DNA from: JAHEEL01 sp039715165
GTDB taxonomy: Bacteria; Actinomycetota; Acidimicrobiia; Spongiisociales; UBA5794
Length of the DNA: 12,272 nucleotides
Assembly (NCBI GenBank): GCA_039715165.1
Contig: JBDLHX010000074.1
Coordinates: forward strand, 1 to 12,272
Direction: 5' to 3'
Position 1 is the first letter of the stretch. The number at the start of each line of letters is the position of its first letter. The position numbers were made by a program, and so were the translations under genes. The notes beneath the pieces are model-generated. The model saw only the letters and a list, made by a program, of their open reading frames with translations. It was not told where the DNA came from and did not search any database. Of this stretch, positions 6,065-12,272 are shown one piece after another.

Positions 6065-8502
6065 CAGGCGTCACCTCCCCGAACGGCGTCGAGGCGGACC
6101 TCGGCGGCGGCGCCGAGCCCTGCGGTGCGAGCGAGGTTGAACGGCACGTAGACGGTGCCCTCCGCGAGGCTCGGGTCGATGACGACCGGGAGTCGGACCT
6201 CCCCGTCGCCGCGGATCTCGACCTCGTCGCCTTCCGTGACCGCGAGCACGGACGCATCGCGGGGATGGAGGTGGGCGGCGCCCTGTGACGCAAGCCCGGC
6301 AATACCGCTGCTGTGGCGAACCATCACGCCGTCGTCGTAGAGAACCCTCGCCGTGTGGAGCACACGGTGCCCGGACGTGGCGGGGACACCCTTGTCGGAG
6401 GGGGCATGCTCGAGCGGCTGGGCGCCATCCGGTCCCGGAAGCACGATGCCGTCGCGGCCCGCTCCCCACGAGAGTTGGTCCCACGCAATGCCGCCGTATG
6501 CGGGCGCAACTGCCGCGATCTCTTCGCTAATCGCACCGGCAGACGCAGCGCCGTGTTCGGCCCCCAGCGCCAACGCGAGGTCCTCGAAGATCGACCAGAC
6601 CGGCCGCGACATGCCTGCCGACGGGATGATCTGGTTGATCTTCTGGATCCGGCCTTCGATGTTCGTCGCGGTTCCTTCGATCTCGCCGAGGCCGGCGACC
6701 GGAAGGATCACGTCGGCGTATGCGGCCGAGTCGGACATGAACATCTCGAAGGCGACGATGAACTGGGCGGCGTCGAGCCCGGCAACGGCCGTCGACGGCA
6801 ACGGGAAGTCACGGACCGGGTCGGCTCCGTTGAGCACGAGGGCATCGAGGTCCCCGGCGGCGAGTCCTTCGAGAATGCCGCCGGTGTCCAGCCCGGGGCC
6901 GTCCGCCACCGAGCCCCAGTGCTCTTCGAGGGCGGTGCGTCCGGCGGCGTCATCGACAGAGACACGCCCCGGCAGCAGCGTCGGAGCGACACCCATGTCG
7001 AGTGCGCCGAACACGTTGCCGCGACGAAGCAGCGGAAGGACCTTGGCGTCCGGGAGTTCGAGAGAGAACGCGGCGACGGCCTCTGCAAGATCGGGATTCT
7101 CGGCGAGCCCGGTGCGCCCAACGAGAGCGACGACGGGGCCGAAGCCGAGAGCGGAGCGGGCTTCGGCGTACTCGCCGTCTCCCGCCGCGAGCTTGCGCAG
7201 CACGTCGGGGCCGGTCCCCGGCTTGTAGCGGATCGTGTGGGCCGCGACGTCGTCGAGGCCGGTGCGGCGGGGATGCACGATGACGAGGTTCGCACCGAGT
7301 TCGGTGACGGCCCGGCGGACCCGCAGGTAGAGCACCGGGAGCTCCTCCTTGAGGTCCGGGCCCCAGAGGAGAATCGTCTTCGCCGACTCGAGATCGTTGA
7401 TCTCGGCCCTCGGTGTGACCGCGGCAGCGAAGGACGGATCGAGTCCGTCGCCGAGCTGCGCGTCGAGATGCGGGGTGCCGACGACCGACCGGAGGAACTT
7501 GGCGAACGAATAGGCGTCCTCGTTCGTGGAGCGGGCACCGCCGACTCCGGCAACCTTGGGGCCGTCGAACGAGCCGAGACGCTCAGCGGTGAGCGAGATC
7601 GCCTCGGCCCACGTGGCCTCGCGGAACTCGCCGTCTTCCTTGATGAGCGGCGTCGTGATTCGATCCTCGGAGTGCACGTGGTCGTTGACGAACCGGTCCT
7701 TGTCCGAGAGCCACCCGTGGTTCGTGGCGTCGTTGTCGACGCCGTAGAGCCGGATGATCTCGTTGTGGCTCGTCTGAACTGAGATCTTCGAATGGACCGC
7801 GTCGACGAGCGAGACCGACTCGACGGCCTCGATGTCCCACGGGCGGGCCTTGAACCGGTACGGCTTCGCGGTGAGTGCCCCGACGGGGCAGATCTGCACC
7901 GTGTTGCCGGAGAAGTATGAGGCGAACGGCTCGTCCGGGAACGTGATGACCTGGACGTAGTTCCCGCGGTCCTTGAAGTCGATGAGCGGGTCGCCGGAGA
8001 TCTCATCGGAGAAACGGGTGCATCGCGAACAGAGGATGCAGCGCTCCCGGTCCATGAGGATGAGGTCGGAGATCGGGATCGGCTTCTCGTAGTGGCGCTT
8101 CTCCTCGACGTACCGCGTCTCACCCGCGCCGAACGCGAACGCCTGATCCTGCAACGGGCACTCGCCGCCCTTGTCGCAGACCGGGCAGTCGAGTGGGTGG
8201 TTGACGAGGAGGAATTCGAGGACGCCTTCCTGCGCCTTCTTCGCCGTGTCGGACTTCGTGTGGACGACCATGCCGTCGCCGACCGGCGTGGTGCACGACG
8301 GGACGAGTGCGGTGCCTCGCGGTCCTTCGACCTCGACGAGGCAGGCCCGGCAGACGCCGGCGGCCTTCAAGCGCGGGTGGTAGCAGAAGCGCGGGATGTA
8401 GGTCCCGGCCTTCTGGGCAGCTTCGATGAGTGCCTGACCCGACTCGACCTGCACGTCGACGCCGTCGAGGGTGATCGTCACTGCCGGGCGGTCGTCAGAC
8501 AT
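6064..8502 (-). CDS. nuoG: NADH-quinone oxidoreductase subunit G
   Basis: This 812-residue Fe-S subunit conducts electrons from NuoF to NuoI. The N-terminal ferredoxin-like part holds the N1b [2Fe-2S] ligands C40, C51, C54 and C70. The His-ligated N5 cluster uses H102, C106, C109 and C115 (NHPLDCPVCDKGGEC). N4 uses C155, C158, C161 and C205 (RCILCSRC and ICPVG). The rest resembles the molybdopterin-oxidoreductase fold that is catalytically inactive in complex I. No cysteine occurs after residue 205. At the spacing of the extra N7 cluster (Cx2Cx3Cx27C) there are S231, D234, S238 and S266, the last in WLSDKDRF where N7-bearing homologues have WLCDKGRF, so N7 is probably absent. The start at 8502 follows GGGAGGT by 7 bases and gives MSDDRPAVTITLDG. 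The longer frame to 8559 overlaps the nuoF palindrome. nuoF and nuoG overlap by 8 bases. Confidence 0.97.
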   Translation of the reverse strand: MSDDRPAVTITLDGVDVQVESGQALIEAAQKAGTYIPRFCYHPRLKAAGVCRACLVEVEGPRGTALVPSCTTPVGDGMVVHTKSDTAKKAQEGVLEFLLVNHPLDCPVCDKGGECPLQDQAFAFGAGETRYVEEKRHYEKPIPISDLILMDRERCILCSRCTRFSDEISGDPLIDFKDRGNYVQVITFPDEPFASYFSGNTVQICPVGALTAKPYRFKARPWDIEAVESVSLVDAVHSKISVQTSHNEIIRLYGVDNDATNHGWLSDKDRFVNDHVHSEDRITTPLIKEDGEFREATWAEAISLTAERLGSFDGPKVAGVGGARSTNEDAYSFAKFLRSVVGTPHLDAQLGDGLDPSFAAAVTPRAEINDLESAKTILLWGPDLKEELPVLYLRVRRAVTELGANLVIVHPRRTGLDDVAAHTIRYKPGTGPDVLRKLAAGDGEYAEARSALGFGPVVALVGRTGLAENPDLAEAVAAFSLELPDAKVLPLLRRGNVFGALDMGVAPTLLPGRVSVDDAAGRTALEEHWGSVADGPGLDTGGILEGLAAGDLDALVLNGADPVRDFPLPSTAVAGLDAAQFIVAFEMFMSDSAAYADVILPVAGLGEIEGTATNIEGRIQKINQIIPSAGMSRPVWSIFEDLALALGAEHGAASAGAISEEIAAVAPAYGGIAWDQLSWGAGRDGIVLPGPDGAQPLEHAPSDKGVPATSGHRVLHTARVLYDDGVMVRHSSGIAGLASQGAAHLHPRDASVLAVTEGDEVEIRGDGEVRLPVVIDPSLAEGTVYVPFNLARTAGLGAAAEVRLDAVRGGDA

Positions 8503-9850
8503 TGGACGTACCTCCCGCTTCGAATTGGACCTCTCCCCCTCTGTCGCCTCCGGCGACATCTCCCCCGCTTGGCGGGGGAGAAACCATTGCTTCGACTTCG
8601 TCGCGGAAGTACTTCATCATCGAGACGACCGGTGCCGTCGCGGACGGGCCGAGCGGGCAGATCGTCGTCATCGCCGGTGGCCACGCAAGGCCGGGGCTGA
8701 TGTTGTCGCACACGTCGAGGAGCAGTCCGATGTCCTCTGGGCGGCCGTACCCGTCGAGGATCCTCGCGAGGATCCGCTCGAGCCACGTCGTGCCTTCCCG
8801 GCACGGCGTGCACTGGCCGCACGATTCGTGGGAGAAGAACCGCACGAGACGGTGGGCGGCGCCGACGACGTTCGTCGTCTCGTCCATGACGATGACGGCG
8901 CCCGATCCGATCATCGAGCCGTTCTTCGCGATGTCGTCGATGGTGACCGGCGTGTTGAGGTGCTCGTCCGGGACGAACCAAGGGGCGGACGCGCCTCCCG
9001 GCACCCACGCCTTGAGCTTGTTGTCGTCGCGGATGCCGCCGCCGATGTCGTAGATGAGTTCCTTCCACGAGAGCCCTGCGACGACTTCGTAGTCGCCGGG
9101 GTTCTTCACGTGGCCGGAGAGCGACATGACACGGGTCCCGGATGACGTCTCCGGACCGATCGCCGCGTACTTCGCTCCCCCGTTCGCGACGATCCACGGG
9201 ATATTCGAGATCGTCTCGACGTTGTTGACGATCGTCGGCTTCGCGTAGAGGCCTTCGACGGCGGGGAACGGCGGCTTGATGCGTGGCTCGCCGCGGCGCC
9301 CTTCGAGGCTGGAGAGCAGCGCCGTCTCCTCACCGCAGATGTAGGCGCCTCCGCCGAGATGGACGGTGACGTCGAGGTCGAAGCCCGAACCGAGGATGTC
9401 CCCGCCGAGATACCCGGCCTCGTAGGCCTCGTCGATGGCCCGCTGAAGGCGTCGTGCCGGCTTGGGGTACTCGCCGCGGATGTAGACGAATGCGTGGTGG
9501 ACGTCGAGGGCGTACGCCGAGATGATGATCCCCTCAACGAGCTGATGCGGGTCGCGCTCGAGGAGCATGCGGTCCTTGAACGTGCCCGGCTCGGACTCGT
9601 CGCCGTTGACGACGAGGTAGCGGGGTCGCGTGTCCGGCGGGAGGAAGCCCCACTTGACACCGGTCGGGAACGACGCCCCGCCGCGGCCACGGATGTTCGA
9701 AGCCTTCACCTCGGCGGTGATCTCTTCGGGCTTCATCGAGTTGAGTGCCTTCTTCAACGTCTCGTAGCCGCCGGTGTCGACGTAGCGGGCGAGCGTGTGC
9801 GAATCGGAGGGGTGGGCGACCATGCGGTCGAGGAGGATGGAGGTCGTCAT
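8495..9850 (-). CDS. nuoF: NADH-quinone oxidoreductase subunit F, NADH/FMN-binding
   Basis: NuoF (451 residues) oxidises NADH: hydride goes to FMN, then electrons go to cluster N3 and on to NuoG. Flavin/NADH-site motifs are visible: GRGGASFPTG (55-64), NGDESEPGTFKDR (82-94), and ICGEETALLSSLEG (171-184). The N3 [4Fe-4S] ligands are C344, C347 and C350 in ESCGQCTPCREGT plus C398 in TTICPLG. The start ATG has an AAGGAGGAG site 5 bases upstream and overlaps the nuoE stop as ATGA. Family-like sequence ends near KYFRDEVEAM (residue 422). Residues 424-440 are encoded exactly by a 51-bp palindromic repeat and are rich in Gly and Pro (SPPPSGGDVAGGDRGGE). The last residues coincide with the nuoG ribosome-binding site, and the stop overlaps nuoG by 8 bases. 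The core protein looks fully functional. Confidence 0.98.
   Translation of the reverse strand: MTTSILLDRMVAHPSDSHTLARYVDTGGYETLKKALNSMKPEEITAEVKASNIRGRGGASFPTGVKWGFLPPDTRPRYLVVNGDESEPGTFKDRMLLERDPHQLVEGIIISAYALDVHHAFVYIRGEYPKPARRLQRAIDEAYEAGYLGGDILGSGFDLDVTVHLGGGAYICGEETALLSSLEGRRGEPRIKPPFPAVEGLYAKPTIVNNVETISNIPWIVANGGAKYAAIGPETSSGTRVMSLSGHVKNPGDYEVVAGLSWKELIYDIGGGIRDDNKLKAWVPGGASAPWFVPDEHLNTPVTIDDIAKNGSMIGSGAVIVMDETTNVVGAAHRLVRFFSHESCGQCTPCREGTTWLERILARILDGYGRPEDIGLLLDVCDNISPGLAWPPAMTTICPLGPSATAPVVSMMKYFRDEVEAMVSPPPSGGDVAGGDRGGEVQFEAGGTSNV
8510..8516 (-). promoter_or_regulatory. Ribosome-binding site of nuoG
   Basis: GGGAGGT on the minus strand, 7 bases before the ATG at 8502 and embedded in the last codons of nuoF. 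It decides for the 8502 start over an in-frame ATG at 8559 that sits inside the palindromic element. It lies about 15 bases downstream of that element in the transcript. Confidence 0.85.
8531..8581. repeat. Palindromic REP-like element within the nuoF 3' end
   Basis: Two perfect hairpins lie side by side. One, at 8559-8581, has a 10-bp stem (tctcccccgc / gcgggggaga) and a 3-base loop. The other, at 8542-8558, has a 7-bp stem (tgtcgcc / ggcgaca) and a 3-base loop. The arm tctccccc recurs directly at 8532-8539 and could pair instead with the distal gggggaga arm. The 51-bp unit equals 17 codons of nuoF, residues 424-440. The architecture resembles the short palindromic elements scattered between genes in many GC-rich genomes. 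Whether it is dispersed in this genome cannot be told from one copy. Confidence 0.75.
8758..8775. repeat. 18-bp perfect palindrome in nuoF
   Basis: The sequence ggatcctcgcgaggatcc is its own reverse complement. It lies in nuoF at the codons for the repeated peptide R-I-L-A-R-I-L, so it can be explained by two copies of the same codon run around a GC-rich centre. No function is evident; a binding site would be speculation. Confidence 0.55.
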
Positions 9851-10470
9851 CGCGACTCCTCCTTCACAGTTCCGTACGGACCAAAGGCTGGGAGAGGCGC
9901 AATGGCTCCCTCGGTCTCCTTCGAGCCCCAGTCGAAGGACTGCTGGCCGCCGAAGAGGAGCTGCATCTCGTCGCCGAACACGACCTCCGGATCAGCCTCG
10001 CGCAGCCACTTGATGAGCTCTCGCGCCTTGTCCGGCTCAACGCCTTCGACGAGCTCCCAGTTGACCGAGACGGCGGGTGCGCCGCCGCAGGCGCCGGAGC
10101 ACTCGACGTGCTCGACGGAGATCTTGCCGTCCGGCGTCGTCTCGCCATCGAGGATGCCGGCCTCGTCTTCGATCGCCGCGAGCACATCGTCGGCTCCGCG
10201 CAGGTAGCACGAGATCGAGGTGCAGACCGACACGAGGTACTTCCCGACCGGCTCCCGCTTGTACATCGTGTAGAACGAGGCGACGGCCTGGACCTGTGCG
10301 GCGGTGAGGCCCGTCAGCTCGGCGACCTCGCGCATGGCGTCTTCGGTCACGTGGCCGTGCTCGAGCGCGGCGATGTAGAGGAGCGGCATCACGGCCGAGC
10401 GCTTCTCGGGGTAGGTCTCGAGCAGCTCGTTGGCCTTCACCTGGCTGTCGTGGCTCCAGTGGCTGATCAT
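9847..10470 (-). CDS. nuoE: NADH-quinone oxidoreductase subunit E, [2Fe-2S] thioredoxin-like
   Basis: NuoE (207 residues) carries the [2Fe-2S] cluster N1a next to the FMN of NuoF, in the NADH-oxidising tip of the complex. The ligands are C83 and C88 (SVCTSISC, a Cx4C pair) and C124 and C128 (VECSGACGGAP, a Cx3C pair), in the thioredoxin-like domain. It is preceded by a helical N-terminal domain that includes the family segment VASFYTMY (63-70). After the cluster domain comes an extra tail of about 40 residues, ending FGPYGTVKEESR. The frame is open to 10602, but the ATG at 10468-10470 is chosen because it overlaps the nuoD TGA as ATGA and gives MISHWSHDSQV, a normal start. The ribosome-binding site is weak here (GGGAG about 11 bases upstream), so translation probably depends on coupling to nuoD. 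Confidence 0.96.
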   Translation of the reverse strand: MISHWSHDSQVKANELLETYPEKRSAVMPLLYIAALEHGHVTEDAMREVAELTGLTAAQVQAVASFYTMYKREPVGKYLVSVCTSISCYLRGADDVLAAIEDEAGILDGETTPDGKISVEHVECSGACGGAPAVSVNWELVEGVEPDKARELIKWLREADPEVVFGDEMQLLFGGQQSFDWGSKETEGAIAPLPAFGPYGTVKEESR

Positions 10471-11900
10471 CGGTCCACGTCTCCCAGCACAGGGTCGAGG
10501 GATGCCATGGTGGCGATGACATCGGCGACGAGGAGGTCGGTCAGCATCACCGGCAGCGCCTGCACGATCGCGAACGACGGTGTGCGCGCATGGAGGCGCC
10601 ACGGCTTCGAACCGCCCTTCGACACGAGGTGCATGCCGAGCTCTCCCCGAGGCGACTCAACAGCCTGGTAGACCTCGCCTGCGGGAACCTTGAAGCCCTC
10701 GGTGAAGAGCTTGAAGTGGTGAATGAGCGCTTCCATCGACTCATCGATGCGCTTGCGCGGCGGAGGCGTCACCTTGCGATCGTCGGTGCGGTAGTCGCCG
10801 GCCGGCATGGTCTCGACGACCTGCTCGACGATGCGCATGGACTGGCGGATCTCCTCCATACGGACGAGGTACCGGTCGTATGTGTCGCCGTGCTTGCCGA
10901 GAGGCACGTCGAATTCGTAGTTCTCGATGCCGCTGTACGGGAAGGCCTTGCGGAGGTCGAAGTTCACGCCGGCAGCCCTTGCGATCGGGCCCGTCACGCC
11001 GTACGCCTGAGCCTCTTCCGGCGTGATGACGCCGACGCCCTGGGTGCGGTCGATGAAGATCGGGTTGCCGCTGAGGAGATCCACGTAGTCGTCGAGGCCC
11101 GCACGCACCGTGTCGAGGACCCCGTCGACGTCCTCCTCCCATCCGGGCGGGAGGTCGGCGGCGAGTCCGCCGGGACGGATGTAGTTGTGGTTCATCCGCA
11201 GTCCGGTGACCTTCTCGTAGAAGGCGAGGACCGCCTCGCGCTCACGGAAGCCGTAGATCATCATCGAGAGCGCCCCGACGTCCATGCCGAAGGTGGCGAT
11301 CCAGATGAGGTGGCTCGAGATGCGCTGAAGCTCGGTCATGAGGATGCGGATGGCCTGTGCCCTCGGCGGGATCTCGACGCCGAGGAGCTGCTCGACGGCG
11401 AGGGAGTAGGCGAGCTCGTTGTTGAGCGGAGAGAGGTAGTCCATGCGGGTGACGTTCGTGCCGCCCTGCATGTACGTGAGCGTCTCGGCGGTCTTCTCCA
11501 TGCCGGTGTGGAGATAGCCGATGATCGGCTTCACGCGGCGGATCGTTTCGCCCTCGAGTTCGAGGTGGAGGCGGAGTACGCCGTGTGTGGCCGGATGCTG
11601 CGGGCCCATGTTGAGGACCTGGCGCTCGTCCTCGATGATGCGGGGCTCTTCGACGTAGTCGTCGTCGACGACGACACCTCGCTGGACTTCCAGTGCCGGA
11701 TCGATGTCCCGGGGCAGCATCTCCTGCGCGCCTTCATTGGTTGCGTCTGCAACCCAGTCCGGCTCCTCGGTGCCGGCGACCCACATGTCGTGGGCGCGGC
11801 GCCGTTCGGTCGCGTCGAGGCTGCCACCCTCGGATCCGACCGGTGGTTCGAGCGTCGGCGCTTCCGTGTCGCCTTCGGCGTTGTGTGGCGTATCGCTCAT
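10467..11900 (-). CDS. nuoD: NADH-quinone oxidoreductase subunit D, quinone-site subunit
   Basis: NuoD (477 residues; related to the large subunit of NiFe hydrogenases) forms the quinone-reduction site with NuoB and NuoH. The signature GPQHPATHGVLRLHLELEGE is at 99-118. The two quinone-headgroup ligands known from the family are present: H106 in this loop and Y155 in RMDYLSPLNNE, with the same 49-residue separation as His59/Tyr108 of the bovine subunit. The C-terminus (PVLGDVDR) is also typical. The start at 11900 overlaps the nuoC TGA as ATGA and has no clear ribosome-binding site. It leaves about 95 residues before the conserved domain, against roughly 20-40 in homologues I recall. The extra segment is acidic and low in hydrophobics. 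Internal ATG codons for M39 and M61 are alternative starts. nuoD is not fused to nuoC here, unlike in E. coli. Confidence 0.96.
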   Translation of the reverse strand: MSDTPHNAEGDTEAPTLEPPVGSEGGSLDATERRRAHDMWVAGTEEPDWVADATNEGAQEMLPRDIDPALEVQRGVVVDDDYVEEPRIIEDERQVLNMGPQHPATHGVLRLHLELEGETIRRVKPIIGYLHTGMEKTAETLTYMQGGTNVTRMDYLSPLNNELAYSLAVEQLLGVEIPPRAQAIRILMTELQRISSHLIWIATFGMDVGALSMMIYGFREREAVLAFYEKVTGLRMNHNYIRPGGLAADLPPGWEEDVDGVLDTVRAGLDDYVDLLSGNPIFIDRTQGVGVITPEEAQAYGVTGPIARAAGVNFDLRKAFPYSGIENYEFDVPLGKHGDTYDRYLVRMEEIRQSMRIVEQVVETMPAGDYRTDDRKVTPPPRKRIDESMEALIHHFKLFTEGFKVPAGEVYQAVESPRGELGMHLVSKGGSKPWRLHARTPSFAIVQALPVMLTDLLVADVIATMASLDPVLGDVDR

Positions 11901-12272
11901 GTCGACTTGTGTGATCCCTTGAACTGCACCGGCACGGAGCCGACGCTGTAGTCCTTGCGCAGCGGATGCCCCACCCACTCGTCGGGGAGGAGCAGCCTGG
12001 TGAGGTCGGTGTGGCCCTCGAACACGATTCCGTAGAGGTCCCACGCCTCGCGCTCGTAGAAGTTGGCGCCTGCATAGATCGAACTGATCGACGCGACCGT
12101 CGGGTCGTCGCCGGGGATGCCGACCTTGATGATGAGCCGCTGTGCGTGCTGCATCGAGAGGAGGTTGATGACGACGTCGTAGCGGGGGTCCCGGTTGAGG
12201 TGGTCGACGGCGCACACGTCGATGAAGGTTTCGAACCCTGCCGCCTTCACGGCTTCGACGAAGCCGAGGAGG
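11897..12272 (-). CDS. nuoC: NADH-quinone oxidoreductase subunit C (5' end missing)
   Basis: About 124 C-terminal residues are visible; the gene continues past the right edge. NuoC (30-kDa subunit family) is a structural subunit of the peripheral arm that packs against NuoD and NuoB. The family signature is clear: YEREAWDLYGIVFEGHTDL, then TRLLLPDEWVGHPLRKDY. Upstream are the beta-strand segments containing FIDVCAVDHL and RYDVVINLLS. The frame stays open to the window edge, with LLGFVEAVKAAGFE preceding. The GTG codon at 12250 is therefore an internal valine and not the start. The gene ends FKGSHKST, with its stop overlapping the nuoD ATG by 4 bases. It holds no metal cluster or catalytic residue of its own, as is normal for this subunit. 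Confidence 0.95.
   Translation of the reverse strand, partial: LLGFVEAVKAAGFETFIDVCAVDHLNRDPRYDVVINLLSMQHAQRLIIKVGIPGDDPTVASISSIYAGANFYEREAWDLYGIVFEGHTDLTRLLLPDEWVGHPLRKDYSVGSVPVQFKGSHKST

Noticed and set aside
8503..8559. Upstream extension of nuoG by 19 codons
   Set aside because: The added residues are an out-of-frame reading of the palindromic element in nuoF. The ATG at 8502 has a well-placed GGGAGGT and gives the usual NuoG start.
8542..8581. Hairpins near the nuoF end as a transcription terminator between nuoF and nuoG
   Set aside because: No T-run follows the hairpin in the transcribed direction, the sequence continues as nuoF coding, and nuoG and the rest of the operon follow at once.
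10590..11951. Long plus-strand open frame (453 codons) opposite nuoD, and similar ones at 2024-3256, 6313-7782, 78-1055 and 4076-4795
   Set aside because: These are antisense shadows of high-GC codon use over strongly recognisable minus-strand nuo genes. Their translations are Arg/Asp/Glu/His-rich low-complexity strings with no recognisable family.
12248..12250. GTG as the start of nuoC
   Set aside because: The frame continues to the window edge with family-like sequence, and the residues before it are needed for the NuoC N-terminal domain. The real start lies outside the window.
1..12272. Mobile element, CRISPR array, RNA gene or defence system
   Set aside because: Every stretch is accounted for by the twelve nuo genes. 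There is no transposase, integrase, tRNA-like fold, spaced direct repeats or foreign-looking composition apart from the two short repeats reported.

Overview
The window is one unbroken stretch of a respiratory complex I operon (nuo, proton-pumping NADH:quinone oxidoreductase). All genes lie on the minus strand, so transcription runs from the right edge to the left edge in the order nuoC (5' end missing), D, E, F, G, H, I, J, K, L, M, N (only the first 21 codons). This is the canonical order of a 14-gene nuo operon. nuoA and nuoB would be expected just beyond the right edge and the rest of nuoN beyond the left edge.

The DNA is GC-rich with strong G/C third-position preference, which produces many long antisense open frames that are not genes. 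Separate nuoC and nuoD genes, GTG starts alongside ATG, strong GGAGG ribosome-binding sites and the subunit sequences suggest a high-GC Gram-positive-type bacterium. Actinobacteriota, perhaps an Acidimicrobiia-like lineage, is my best guess; this is inference and not firmly shown.

Layout, right to left. The peripheral arm comes first: nuoC and nuoD (quinone-site and connecting module), nuoE, nuoF and nuoG (NADH-oxidising module with FMN and Fe-S clusters). Then come nuoH (membrane anchor of the quinone tunnel), nuoI (two 4Fe-4S clusters leading to the quinone site), and the membrane arm nuoJ, K, L, M, N. Electrons pass from NADH to FMN in NuoF, through clusters in NuoF, NuoG and NuoI, to quinone at the NuoB/NuoD/NuoH interface. 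That reaction drives proton translocation through NuoH, J, K, L, M and N. Nine of the eleven gene junctions overlap by 1 to 8 bases. The other two have gaps of 4 and 13 bases, so there is no intergenic space, and I see no promoter or terminator inside the window.

I did not find a new biological system here. The unusual features are subtler. (1) A 51-bp palindromic REP-like element is absorbed in frame into the 3' end of nuoF. (2) A degenerate heptanucleotide array near the 3' end of nuoI is open in all three frames, such that gain of one unit would fuse NuoI to NuoJ. (3) All four ligands of the off-pathway N7 cluster in NuoG appear replaced (Ser, Asp, Ser, Ser at the exact N7 spacing). (4) NuoD carries an unusually long acidic N-terminal extension.
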